Assembly: GCF_037335815.1 (NCBI RefSeq)
Contig: NZ_CP147841.1
Span: 744,001 to 808,000 of the forward strand
DNA: 64,000 nt
Direction of reading: 5' to 3'
DNA from: Salinirubellus litoreus
Lineage (GTDB): Archaea; Halobacteriota; Halobacteria; Halobacteriales; Haloarculaceae
The notes beneath the pieces are model-generated. The model saw only the letters and a program-made list of their open reading frames with translations, was not told the origin of the DNA and did no database searches. Below are positions 34,998 through 44,069 of the stretch, in pieces; position 1 is the stretch's first letter, and every line of letters begins with the position of its first letter. The position numbers and the translations under genes were made by a program.

Positions 34998-35008
34998 TCG
35001 GCTTGTGA

Positions 35009-35083
35009 GACTACTCGGCTATCGAACCGTATCTCGCGGAGCCGACCGAGGGAAGAATCGGAGAGACGATGTCGGTCGCCTGA
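35009..35083 (+). pseudogene. Tyrosine-integrase C-terminal remnant A
   Basis: After an in-frame TGA at 35006 the frame encodes DYSAIEPYLAEPTEGRIGET and four further residues. This is the conserved last part of haloarchaeal phage-type integrases, with the active-site Tyr in EPYLAEPT. The rest of the gene is absent. A close homologue lies at 36646-36828. Confidence 0.6.
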
Positions 35084-35092
35084 CTGGGAGCG

Positions 35093-35527
35093 TTACACTG
35101 CGTCCGAGGGCGTTGCCACTCGAACGTCAGCGTCGACCCGGTTCTCAACGAACTCCTCGGCCGCCGGGATGGTCGAGGAAGGTACCACCAGAACGGCGGT
35201 GTAGTTCCGCTTGGAGGCGAACACTTCGAGTTGCTTGCTGGCGTGGGTGTCCAGCGACGACTTTGTCTCGACCTCCACCGCGAAGAACCGAGGGAAGTCG
35301 CGGACGACGAGGTCCGGACGGAACCCACCGATGGTGTCGGGTTGACCCTCTCCAGCGTCGACTGTGTGGTCTACCTGAAGAGTCGCGTCGGGGGCCTTCC
35401 GGCTGATGCCCTTGGCCGTCTTCTTCACCAGCCGATCGTGCTTCGACGTGGTCAGCCACTCGCCGACTTTCGCAGCAGACACCACGCCGGCGACGGTTAG
35501 GAGTGCCTTGGCCGGGGCGTTACTCAC
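35093..35527 (-). CDS. PD-(D/E)XK-like (restriction-like) protein, 144 aa
   Basis: A hydrophobic N-terminal ~20 residues (possible membrane contact) is followed by FRPDLVVRDFPRFFAVEVETKSS, where Asp and E-x-E-x-K fit the PD-(D/E)XK fold, and then a helix (ASKQLEVFASKRNYT) and a beta-strand (AVLVVPSS). The compact single-domain build resembles Holliday-junction-resolvase-like or restriction-like nucleases. The start overlaps the upstream gene by 4 bases, so the two form an operon. The pair is bracketed by two integrase remnants and may be a former cassette of another element. Substrate unknown. Confidence 0.72.
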   Translation of the reverse strand: MSNAPAKALLTVAGVVSAAKVGEWLTTSKHDRLVKKTAKGISRKAPDATLQVDHTVDAGEGQPDTIGGFRPDLVVRDFPRFFAVEVETKSSLDTHASKQLEVFASKRNYTAVLVVPSSTIPAAEEFVENRVDADVRVATPSDAV

Positions 35528-36174
35528 GCCGCACCACCCCGCACCGGCGTCCCGGCCGCTTGGTGGGTCAGCCGGTACCGGAGCGCACTGCGACGGAAGC
35601 CTATCTGGTCGTAGCCTTCCCCCTTCTCGACCCCGTCGGAGTCCTTGATGGCACCGACGACATTGTCGAGTTTATTCATCCGCTCGTCCTCCTCACCGGA
35701 GGCCATCGCATCCTCTAGGTCCTGCGGCGAGACGCCGAGAGCCTGCGATGCAACGCCGCGTAGCGTCGTCCTGTCGGCCCCTCCGTCTGGAAGCGCGGCT
35801 ACTTCTCGCTCGGCCTCGCGTGCGTGCAGATCTTCGAGGAAGCGCTCTCGCTCCTCGTCGACGTGTGCGCCTAGGTCCACGCCTTCTCCGAGGAGGAACT
35901 CGCCGGTCCGTTCCTTCAGGATGAAGGTAGACGGGCCGGATGGAGCGAGTTCCTCAACGACCCCGGCCGCTTCGAGGTTACCGAGGACCGTGCCTGTGGT
36001 GTGGTCGAGTTCGTTCCCGAGTGCCTCGCCCACTTCGGCACGCCGAACCGTGTCCTCACTGGTAGGGGTCAAGCCCTGCTGGGCGAACCATTCCGCCGTT
36101 CGAATCTGGTCCGCAACGCTTGGTTGGCCGCTATTCACCGATCGTATCCAATCTTGTAACGTGTCGTAGATCAC
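35524..36174 (-). CDS. Hypothetical protein, winged-helix-like region, 216 aa
   Basis: I prefer the GTG at 36174. The frame is open to 36291, but its first 39 residues are Cys/Ser-rich and not protein-like for this genome. Residues ~25-80 (QIRTAEWFAQQGLTPTSEDT, then VRRAEVGEALG and TVLGNLEAAGVVEEL) look like a winged-helix domain that senses or binds DNA. A charged helical region and an acidic middle follow, and the end is basic (GFRRSALRYRLTHQA). It overlaps the downstream nuclease-like gene by 4 bases. A DNA-binding partner for that nuclease is a fair guess. Confidence 0.62.
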   Translation of the reverse strand: MIYDTLQDWIRSVNSGQPSVADQIRTAEWFAQQGLTPTSEDTVRRAEVGEALGNELDHTTGTVLGNLEAAGVVEELAPSGPSTFILKERTGEFLLGEGVDLGAHVDEERERFLEDLHAREAEREVAALPDGGADRTTLRGVASQALGVSPQDLEDAMASGEEDERMNKLDNVVGAIKDSDGVEKGEGYDQIGFRRSALRYRLTHQAAGTPVRGGAA

Positions 36175-36299
36175 TTGCTGACTATCGCAGCAGCTCAGTT
36201 CACCCAGCAGAGTAACGCTTAATCCACTCCAGCAAGAACAGTTGGTTGCAATCGTCTTGCTGTCAGGGTGGACCGCTGCCGGGGAACCCATACTCGTGT

Positions 36300-36337
36300 G
36301 GGGGACCCGGAGCCTGTTCCAGCAGGCTCGGTCCCCC
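36300..36337. other. Strong stem-loop (about 15 bp stem)
   Basis: GGGGGACC, a two-base bulge and GAGCCTG pair with CAGGCTCGGTCCCCC across a short loop. It lies 126 bases upstream of the GTG start at 36174 and outside any gene. It could be an attenuator or terminator, the end of an insertion element, or a small structured RNA. No family recognised. Confidence 0.5.
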
Positions 36338-36645
36338 TTGTTCAGTTCGTGCCTGACTTGTTAGCAGGGACTAACACGTCCAGACTTAAGAATTACTAGG
36401 GTGAGAACCCCCCCTTTGTCTGGTTTCAGTCATAAGTCTGACTCAGGTAATATCGTAATACAATATGACGCCAAGATGCTAGTCCAGCCTAATCTAGAAG
36501 ATATCGAGCCACACGAATTGTGGTGAAATTCGGTCAACTATCCGAATTCTATCACACCATAAAACAGGGACTATTAAAAGATACGTTACCGGAGTGAAAG
36601 TGGTTCGGCAAGGGCACAAATTCGCAGACATCACGTGGATTCGAA

Positions 36646-36828
36646 GTGGAAAAGAAGGGGGGTTCGCGTAGATACCTGCGGTGCTCGTGGGCGACGTACC
36701 ACCACGTCGGGTGGCAGGTGGACGTGCGGACGGTGATGCCCATCGGTGGATGGAGTGACTACCCGGCTATCGAGCCGTATCTTGCGGAACCTACAGAGAT
36801 AAGAATTGGTGATTCGATGCGAAGATGA
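36646..36828 (+). pseudogene. Tyrosine-integrase C-terminal remnant B
   Basis: A 60-codon frame ending at 36828 whose second half (WQVDVRTVMPIGGWSDYPA, then IEPYLAEPTE) is the C-terminal catalytic block of haloarchaeal integrases, including the Tyr of EPYLAEPT. The His/Arg boxes and the N-terminal part are missing. It is a homologue of remnant A at 35009-35083, and the two flank the operon at 35093-36174 as divergent direct repeats. Confidence 0.65.
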
Positions 36829-36916
36829 GTCTCACGTAGTGTCTCTGATAATCGGATTCGTGGGCTTAGTCTAAGTAAAGGTTTAGTTATGACGCGTCTG
36901 GATACTAACTATCCGG

Positions 36917-37129
36917 ATGAGTTACAAACAGGTAGCGAAGAATACCGGCAGGTCAGGGCGGGTGAATCTATCCGGGCCAGAGCTTCAGCGATTCGGCTCG
37001 GAGGTGGGTGAGCCAATTAAAATCGACGTGGCGGAGTCGAAAGACATCGCTCACGCGATCATCGACAACAGCGAGAACAAAGAGTTCGTCATTATCTCTA
37101 AACCAGGGGATTCGGAGATCGACGTATGA
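36917..37129 (+). CDS. AbrB/SpoVT-like small DNA-binding protein
   Basis: A 70-residue protein with two short beta-rich halves (VAKNTGRSGRVNLSG, and FVIISKPGDSEIDV at the end), which suggests a swapped-hairpin AbrB-like fold. It is the first gene of the defence operon and overlaps the ATPase gene by 4 bases (ATGA). A TATA-like tttagttat at 36882-36890 sits about 27-30 bases before the ATG, so the transcript is probably leaderless or nearly so. As first gene of a restriction-like operon it may control expression of the system. Fold assignment is tentative. Confidence 0.58.
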   Translation: MSYKQVAKNTGRSGRVNLSGPELQRFGSEVGEPIKIDVAESKDIAHAIIDNSENKEFVIISKPGDSEIDV

Positions 37130-40100
37130 GCAGTCGTGAGTATCCAGACCTCTTCGATGCATGTACCCCACGTGATGACGTTCTCAATGGGACGCTCCAA
37201 GAAGACCAATTCGCTGCGAGTCTCGCCACGGTAGCACACTCCCCTGAGGAGGCAGCTCCGGTCTACAAGGATGCCTCGGAGTTCTTCGACATGACGTACC
37301 CCACGGAGGGACTCCAAACACTCCTGAGCAATCTCTCGGGACGGTTCCTTGCCTCTACCGACTACGACAACGGGGGGTACTCCAGCAGTATACTCTGCCT
37401 CGACACACGGTTCGGTGGCGGGAAGACGCACGATCTCATTGCATCGTACCACCTAGCAAAGAACCCCACCAACGTACGCGACCTTGACCGGCATCTGATC
37501 GATGCAGCGTCAATCGTTGGTGAGTCCTATCTGGAAGCTGTCGAAGACGGACTGTCGGTCGAGACGGCCGTCTTTGTTGGCGGCCACGTGGACGGGCAGA
37601 ATGCCCGGAGCGCTGGGCCAGGCTCGGGAGCTCCCAAGACTCGTACGATGTGGGGGGAAATTGCCTACCAGCTCTATGGGATTGACGGCTACGAGTACAT
37701 CCAAGAGTACGACCAAGCCCAGAATGCTCCGGGGGGCAACACCCTGAAGGGCCTGTTCAAACTCGGCGACGGGCCCGCGCTGATTCTGATCGACGAGATC
37801 GCAGCATATCTCGAGGCCGCATCAGCCGTCGAGGTGGGAGACGCTACTCTCGCGAGCCAGACACTGACGTTCATCCTCTCGCTGCTGGAGACTGCATCGG
37901 AGGTTGATGACGTCACGGTCGTCTATAGTATCGCAGACACAGCTTTCGAGGAGGAAGCAGAGGACGTCCGGGGGCTCATCGACGAGCTGAACCAGATCGG
38001 TCGCCGCCAACACAAGACAGTGACTCCCACCTCCGAGAGTGAAGTGGGCCAAGTGCTGCAGCACCGTCTCTTCGAGACAATTGAGGATGGTGGAGCTGCT
38101 AAAGCTGCCGAGTCGTATTTCCAGTACTATGCAGACAGCGACCGGCAGTTCCCACAGGAAGCGACGGATGCTGGGTTCGTGGATCAACTGGAGCGAGAGT
38201 ACCCCTTCCACCCGACCATCATCGATACGCTCACCGAGAAGATCGATACGATACCGAAGTTCCAGCGGACTCGAGGTGCACTGAAACTTCTCGCTCGGGC
38301 AGTCTACTATCTCTGGAACCATCAACCGAAACATTACACACGGCATTGGATCCGGCTCTATGATCTAACGCCGGCGGACGATGCCCCCGATGGGAGCATC
38401 GACTCCACACTTCGAGAGACGCTCTTCGAGTTCGTCGACCTGAGTTCGGCCGTCACGGCGGACATCTATAGCGACGACGACGCGGCTCACGCCCAACTCG
38501 AGGATCGGAAGTGGGTCGAGAAGGGCATCCCGCCATTGGGGAGTCACCTGACGACTACGGTCCTGTGGCACAGTCTCGCCTACGGTGAGCAGGCCACGGG
38601 ACTCACCCGAGCAGAGATGAACGCTGCACTTGGCCACCCTGACATCCGGTTCGACAACTACGACTCTGCGTTAGAGGCGCTATCTGGTGGCGATATGAAC
38701 GTCGCGTGCTACTTCCTCTATGACGAAGAAAGGGTGCGGTTCAAATCACAGCCAAACCTGGTCAAGATTATCAATCAGCGGGTGGAGAACACCCCTGATG
38801 CGCAGGCACGAAACCGGTTCGAGAGCCGGCTAGAGAACTCCGAGGTCGGGACAGGGGCGTTCGAGACAGTCGTGTTCCCCGAGTCGCCTGCAGACGTTCC
38901 GGACAAGCTATCGAAACCGCAACTCGCGGTGATGCACATGGACACCGCCCCAGTCCTGGACGGGGGAAGCGAGCCTCCGAAGAAAGTACAGCAACTCTAC
39001 CAGAAAGCCGCCTCCCGACGCGGTGAGGATTCCCAGAGCCGAGTCTACAAGAACTACGTGCTGTTCCTCGCCCCTGACAAGGAACAGATTCAGGGGGCGG
39101 TCGACGAGGCACGGCAGCTGGAGGCTATCGAAGCGCTTCTCGACGACTCACAACAGACTGCGGACCTCTCGAACGAACAAATCGAGGAGCTTCGCGAGCG
39201 TCGTGACAAGACACACGGTTTGTTGGGTGAGTTCGTCCGTGGTGTCTACCGCCACCTGTACTACGTCGATCGGGACGGCCTGACTCACCTGACGATCAAC
39301 GCGACCGAGGCCAACGGTGGAACGACACTGGTGACGGCCGTCGAGGAGACTCTCGACGACAGGCTGATTCGAGCCGATGCAGGTCCGAAGGGAGTCGCCT
39401 TCTTCAAGCAGAAGCTCTGGCAGCAGACGCAGGACAGCATGACAACCGAGCAACTGGTCGCGCAGTTCGCGAAGAAGCCAGGGCTCCCGTACCTCCTCAA
39501 CACCAAGCCACTGAGAAAGACGGTGGCGAAGATGGTCGACGACGCCAGCTACACCTACTGGGACAGCACGGTTGGTGAGAACGGCCTCGCGTACTGGGAT
39601 GGGGACGAAGACGACCGGCCAGAGAACTGGCGGAAGGCAAATCCGCTCTCTGAGTCTCCAGACGTCCAGACGAGCATCAGCGACTCGGACGTCAAGATTG
39701 GCGACGAGTACGTTGTCTACACCGAGATCGGCGCGCTTCTGGATGTCCACCACGACGTCATCCGCCCACCAGAGACTGGCATAATAAAATGCGCAGAGCC
39801 GGGCTGCGAAGCCGAAGTCGATGAGGAGGGGGACTACTGCTTGGAGCACGGAGATGGTCCAGAAGATCCCGAGTGTTCCAACTGCGGAAAGACGATGGCG
39901 AGCAAGAGCGAACTGAACCCGCGTGGACTCTGCCCCGAGTGCGCTCAACCGCAGGATTGGGAGCAGTCGACGAGTCTGATGGCGCCCTCCCGAGCGTTCA
40001 ACGAGATCCGGACGCACGCTCTCGGAAAGTCTCCTTCGGGTAGCGACCCAGGAATCGACCACGTTATTATCGAGCTGGGGGGTGACGACCAACTGTCCAA

Positions 40101-40440
40101 GGGGTCGTTCATCGCCCAACGCCAAGCGCTCAAGGATCGGGCCGACAACGTCTCGATACGGATGCGGTACGAGACAAAGTCGTCTAGTGGGGCATCGTAC
40201 GAGGCCCAGTTCACCGGCGGTCTCAACGAGTTCTCCCACGTGACGAATCAACCGGACCCGTTCGACGGCGCGTCCCTCGTCGAAGTGAAGCTCCGTGTCG
40301 ACCTGAAAAACCCTGAACCAATCTCGAATGCGGGGGACGACTTGCTCGCGGAGCTTCAGGATGAACTCGGATCGACGAATATCGACGTGAAGGTTCAAGG
40401 GCGAGGGCCGGTCGAAGTACCCGCAGAGGTTCAGCAATGA
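37126..40440 (+). CDS. DUF499-type P-loop ATPase of a restriction-like system
   Basis: A 1104-residue protein. Walker A is FGGGKTH (F96 to H102, K100), and Walker B is ALILIDEIAAYLE (D223-E224). The order and spacing match DUF499 ATPases that accompany DUF1156 methyltransferases. The middle is long and helical (AAA-type lid and DNA-binding region likely). Near residues 890-945 are two treble-Cys zinc-binding stretches (CAEPGCEAEVDEEGDYCLEH, then CSNCGKTM and CPECA). The C-terminal ~150 residues are alpha/beta. It overlaps both neighbours by 4 bases, so the operon is tightly coupled. The likely role is ATP-driven loading, sensing or switching in defence, but its biochemistry is unknown. Confidence 0.85.
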   Translation: MSSREYPDLFDACTPRDDVLNGTLQEDQFAASLATVAHSPEEAAPVYKDASEFFDMTYPTEGLQTLLSNLSGRFLASTDYDNGGYSSSILCLDTRFGGGKTHDLIASYHLAKNPTNVRDLDRHLIDAASIVGESYLEAVEDGLSVETAVFVGGHVDGQNARSAGPGSGAPKTRTMWGEIAYQLYGIDGYEYIQEYDQAQNAPGGNTLKGLFKLGDGPALILIDEIAAYLEAASAVEVGDATLASQTLTFILSLLETASEVDDVTVVYSIADTAFEEEAEDVRGLIDELNQIGRRQHKTVTPTSESEVGQVLQHRLFETIEDGGAAKAAESYFQYYADSDRQFPQEATDAGFVDQLEREYPFHPTIIDTLTEKIDTIPKFQRTRGALKLLARAVYYLWNHQPKHYTRHWIRLYDLTPADDAPDGSIDSTLRETLFEFVDLSSAVTADIYSDDDAAHAQLEDRKWVEKGIPPLGSHLTTTVLWHSLAYGEQATGLTRAEMNAALGHPDIRFDNYDSALEALSGGDMNVACYFLYDEERVRFKSQPNLVKIINQRVENTPDAQARNRFESRLENSEVGTGAFETVVFPESPADVPDKLSKPQLAVMHMDTAPVLDGGSEPPKKVQQLYQKAASRRGEDSQSRVYKNYVLFLAPDKEQIQGAVDEARQLEAIEALLDDSQQTADLSNEQIEELRERRDKTHGLLGEFVRGVYRHLYYVDRDGLTHLTINATEANGGTTLVTAVEETLDDRLIRADAGPKGVAFFKQKLWQQTQDSMTTEQLVAQFAKKPGLPYLLNTKPLRKTVAKMVDDASYTYWDSTVGENGLAYWDGDEDDRPENWRKANPLSESPDVQTSISDSDVKIGDEYVVYTEIGALLDVHHDVIRPPETGIIKCAEPGCEAEVDEEGDYCLEHGDGPEDPECSNCGKTMASKSELNPRGLCPECAQPQDWEQSTSLMAPSRAFNEIRTHALGKSPSGSDPGIDHVIIELGGDDQLSKGSFIAQRQALKDRADNVSIRMRYETKSSSGASYEAQFTGGLNEFSHVTNQPDPFDGASLVEVKLRVDLKNPEPISNAGDDLLAELQDELGSTNIDVKVQGRGPVEVPAEVQQ

Positions 40441-41078
40441 CTTCTCCCTCCACCCCTGACGCAGACGCGCCGCCAAATCTCGGCCCCGAAGAGAAGATGG
40501 TCGGAGCGGGCCAGCTCGGCAGTAGCGTCTATGGGGGGCGCCCGACCTTCGCGCTCGCCCGTCGGGATAATTCAGACGGTGCATCTCTGACCCTGTACGA
40601 GTTGTTGCCCGAGGCGCAGGCTATCGCCCGGCGTGACCGTCTCCAGCGCGGCAATCCCAGACGAGGCCTCGTGAGTGAAGAGTTCAAATCAGTGTTCAGG
40701 GAATCTGCGGCTCCGGAGGTCGACAGGTGGGAGTGGGACGACTGGACGGCGGTGAAGGTCACGCGACTGTCTGAAAGTCGCCTCCGTGCTATCCTCCCAT
40801 TGGTGCGGGAGACACTCCGTGGAGCAGACCGAGACGAGTCTGTTCTCACCGCTGCTGGTTCTGCCGAGGTGTTCCTCCCGGAGACGGTCGGTGTTCGGCT
40901 GGCACTGGGGTTCCTCGGTGTGAAGCCCATCCAGCGGGTCGACCGGATGCGGGCGTTCTGTCGTGGTATCGCACGAATGAGTGACGAAGAGTGCTACTAC
41001 TGGCACGCGAAGTGTCGGTCTCCGTCTTCACCGAACGGCGAGAAGGCACTGCGAACGCTGTTGACGGATCATCTGTAA
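40437..41078 (+). CDS. Conserved small protein of the DUF499/DUF1156 operon (DUF7680-like)
   Basis: A 213-residue basic-acidic mixed protein. The C-terminal phrase SDEECYYWHAKC, followed by GEKALRTLLTDHL, matches small proteins I associate with DUF499/DUF1156 clusters (possibly DUF7680). It has no catalytic motif. A disordered Pro/Asp-rich start (first ~25 residues) precedes the folded part. It sits between the ATPase (4-base overlap) and the methyltransferase (1 base between stop and ATG), so expression is tied to both. It may be an adaptor between them. The family name is from memory and not checked. Confidence 0.62.
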   Translation: MTSPSTPDADAPPNLGPEEKMVGAGQLGSSVYGGRPTFALARRDNSDGASLTLYELLPEAQAIARRDRLQRGNPRRGLVSEEFKSVFRESAAPEVDRWEWDDWTAVKVTRLSESRLRAILPLVRETLRGADRDESVLTAAGSAEVFLPETVGVRLALGFLGVKPIQRVDRMRAFCRGIARMSDEECYYWHAKCRSPSSPNGEKALRTLLTDHL

Positions 41079-41079
41079 T

Positions 41080-43965
41080 ATGAGTAAGAAGACGACGCTT
41101 GGCTCGGAGTTCGAGAATATGAGACAATTGGCAATTGAGGGGGAATTGCCTCTCAAGGCGGTTGGAATCGAGAATCTCAAAGAGGCGAATCCTAAGCACA
41201 TGCCGCCGCACAGGTACTTGCATCCCTGGTTTGCCCGGAGACCAACACCTGCATCAAGACTGGCGGTGTTGGGATCGATTCTCCCTTCAGACACCTCATC
41301 TGACGATCTCCTCCGGCTCATGCAGATTGGACCGAAACAGGGCATCTCATCGAATCTGTCGAAGTACGTAGAACAAAAAAAGTCGACAGAAGCCGAACGC
41401 AGCGGAACATTGGGTGAGCATTATGGCTACCCGAGGCCGTTCACTAGTTCACCAACTGACGAAGAACTGAAAAATTTCCATAGTGAACTGAAGGAGTTTT
41501 GGGGAGGAGAACTCCCGAACATTCTGGACCCGACAGCGGGAGGAGGAGTTATTCCATTCGAAGCGATTCGTTACGGGCTCCCAACACATGCCAACGAATT
41601 AAACCCCGTTCCATCGGTGATCCTGAAGACGCTACTTCAGTATGCTCCAGAAGTCGGGTCTCTAAACGGGGCTGGAAAAAAGTGGGCAGATAAGACAAGA
41701 AGCAAGGCCAAAGAGAGACTCTCTGAGTATTACCCGAGCGTTTCAGCCGGTCAATCTATCGACAGTAGTGTCTGTACGTACGTTATTGAGTGTCCGACTT
41801 GTGGATCAGATATTCCGCTGGTACCAAAGTGGTGGGTTCGGAATCCGAATGGGAGCGGAACCAGTGTCGTAGCTCGCCCATCACTAAACGAGGCTGGTAA
41901 AGTGAGCTACTCGTGTATAATCAATCCCACAGAGGAGGAGCTTGGCGAGTTCGACCCGTCCGACGGAACCGTCTCTCGGGGGGGTGACACCGAATGTATG
42001 AGCTGTGGCGTCATCACAGAGAGTGAGGTTGTAAAGAGCAAGATCGCGGATGGAGAGTTCCAACACGACGTATACTGTCTCAAGATACGGAATGATGATG
42101 GCACACCAGGGTACCGCGCACCTGCACCAGAAGACCGGCGAGCAATGGAGGATGCTGCCGATCGGGTGGACTCTGATTATGAGCTTGCACAGCTCCTAAC
42201 TACAGAAATTCCCGAAGGGAACAAAACGAGAGAACCACGGAGCTACGGGATGGAACAATGGAGAGATCTCTTCTCACCCCGCCAGCTCGTCGCACATTAT
42301 GAATACAGAGCTGCTGTGGAAGAGTTAGAACCGGAAATACGCAATCAACATGACGACCGGACCGCGGAGGCAATTCTCACGCTACTGACCCTCGGAGCAA
42401 GCAAGATGATAGAGTATAATTGCCGGCTGGCCTCTTGGCACATGACTTGGGCGTATCCCGACCATGTGTTCAAAGGGAATAATTTCGCTTTCAAGCGGGT
42501 TTATGTAGATAACAACATGTCAGTCGGTGAAATGGGCCATGAAATGCACGTTGAGAAGGTCTTGGACTCGTATGAAGAGCTGGTCAGTTATGTTCCAGAC
42601 GGAGTCGATACAGCAGACGTTTGCCAAGGCGATGCTGCCGACCTACCGTACGATGATGGTGAAATTCAGTCAGTAGTAGTTGACCCCCCATATTATAGCA
42701 GTATTATGTACGCGGAGCTATCTGATTTCTTTTACGTTTGGATGAAAGAGTACCTCGAAGGAGTATTCCCGGAGATATTCTCGGGAGAGCTTACCGACAA
42801 ACAAAATGAGGCGGTTGCTAACCCCGAGCGGTACGATGGAGTAACAGGTACGGGGAGTTCCAAGGCGGAGTTAGCAAAGCAAGAGTACGAATCGAAGATG
42901 GCAGACATCTTCTCTGAGCTTTATCGTGTTCTCGATGACGGTGGCGTGATGACAGTGATGTTCACGCATAAAGAGACGGACGCATGGGATACCCTCACAA
43001 ACTCGTTGATAAAGTCTGGATTCGTTATCACTTCCACTCACCCCATAACCAGCGAAATGCCGCTCAGGGCAGGGATGAGAAATAGTGCGTCTGCCGATAG
43101 CACGTTATTACTCGTCGGACGGAAGCCCGAGAAGAATATTCCACCGGAGGAGCGATCGCCGTCTCTCTGGTCTGATGTCGTTACAGATACCCGTAGCGTG
43201 GCTAAGGATGCTGCGAGAGATCTTTTAGATTCTACCCTAACTCTCACTAAGACAGACGTCATTATCAGTGCGTTCGGTCCGACACTTCGAGTCTTTGCAA
43301 ACGCGTACCCCGTGGTCGACGATGAGGACAACGAGGTCCCCCCACGCAGGGCCCTTGAAGAAGCACGTGAAGCCGTTACGCAAGTACTCGTCGACGAGTA
43401 TCTCGAAGTCGAAGGCATCAACGACCTCGACGACGTCACCGAATGGTACGTCCTCTGCTGGCTTGTCCACGAAGCAGAGACGTTCTCCTATGACGAGGGT
43501 CGACAGTTGGGTCTTGGCATCGGTGTCGACATCGACGACATCAAGCGTAGCACGAAGACGTGGCGCAAGAGCCGTGGCGACATCAGCCTCCGAGGACACT
43601 CCGGTCGCGTCCAGAACATCAACGAGAAGCCCGAGAATCGATCCAGCCACACTCCGGTGAATCCAGACGACCTCTCGTTCGGTCTTGCGCTGGACAAAGT
43701 TCACGCCGCGATGCACGTGTACGACGTTCAGGGCGAGAGTGCCTGCTGCGACTGGCTCCGAGAACGGAACTTCGATTCGGACTCGACGTTCAAAGCGACG
43801 CTCAAGGCTCTCCTTCAGGTGCTCCCACACGACCACGAAGACTGGGAACTCGCTCGTGACCTTGCCGTTGGTCGGACTCGTGACGTGCTCGATCTGGATT
43901 TCAGTCCCAACGTCTTCGCCGACGACGGTGATGACTCCCAACAGAGCGACTTCGACGACTACTGA
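41080..43965 (+). CDS. DUF1156 domain DNA methyltransferase
   Basis: A 961-residue SAM-dependent DNA methyltransferase. The N-terminal DUF1156 region (KHMPPHRYLHPWFARRPTPA, residues ~45-65) is followed by the SAM-binding motif ILDPTAGGG (D150-G156) and a helix. Two Cys pairs near residues 240 and 305 suggest a zinc-binding insert. The catalytic motif VVDPPYYSS (D535 to Y538) marks an amino-methyltransferase, most likely of N6-adenine. The C-terminal ~230 residues are helical and acidic. It would mark self DNA, or act directly in exclusion, as part of the defence operon. GC is low up to about 43250 and clearly higher after it, so the gene is probably a recombinant. Confidence 0.9.
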   Translation: MSKKTTLGSEFENMRQLAIEGELPLKAVGIENLKEANPKHMPPHRYLHPWFARRPTPASRLAVLGSILPSDTSSDDLLRLMQIGPKQGISSNLSKYVEQKKSTEAERSGTLGEHYGYPRPFTSSPTDEELKNFHSELKEFWGGELPNILDPTAGGGVIPFEAIRYGLPTHANELNPVPSVILKTLLQYAPEVGSLNGAGKKWADKTRSKAKERLSEYYPSVSAGQSIDSSVCTYVIECPTCGSDIPLVPKWWVRNPNGSGTSVVARPSLNEAGKVSYSCIINPTEEELGEFDPSDGTVSRGGDTECMSCGVITESEVVKSKIADGEFQHDVYCLKIRNDDGTPGYRAPAPEDRRAMEDAADRVDSDYELAQLLTTEIPEGNKTREPRSYGMEQWRDLFSPRQLVAHYEYRAAVEELEPEIRNQHDDRTAEAILTLLTLGASKMIEYNCRLASWHMTWAYPDHVFKGNNFAFKRVYVDNNMSVGEMGHEMHVEKVLDSYEELVSYVPDGVDTADVCQGDAADLPYDDGEIQSVVVDPPYYSSIMYAELSDFFYVWMKEYLEGVFPEIFSGELTDKQNEAVANPERYDGVTGTGSSKAELAKQEYESKMADIFSELYRVLDDGGVMTVMFTHKETDAWDTLTNSLIKSGFVITSTHPITSEMPLRAGMRNSASADSTLLLVGRKPEKNIPPEERSPSLWSDVVTDTRSVAKDAARDLLDSTLTLTKTDVIISAFGPTLRVFANAYPVVDDEDNEVPPRRALEEAREAVTQVLVDEYLEVEGINDLDDVTEWYVLCWLVHEAETFSYDEGRQLGLGIGVDIDDIKRSTKTWRKSRGDISLRGHSGRVQNINEKPENRSSHTPVNPDDLSFGLALDKVHAAMHVYDVQGESACCDWLRERNFDSDSTFKATLKALLQVLPHDHEDWELARDLAVGRTRDVLDLDFSPNVFADDGDDSQQSDFDDY

Positions 43966-44069
43966 GTAACGGTTCTCAGTTTCCAAATCTCGATTAACGT
44001 TTGGGTGAGGCTGGACTCGCGAATGGAGGGGTCCCAAACGGTTTACCCTGTATCAGCACAGCGTATGGT

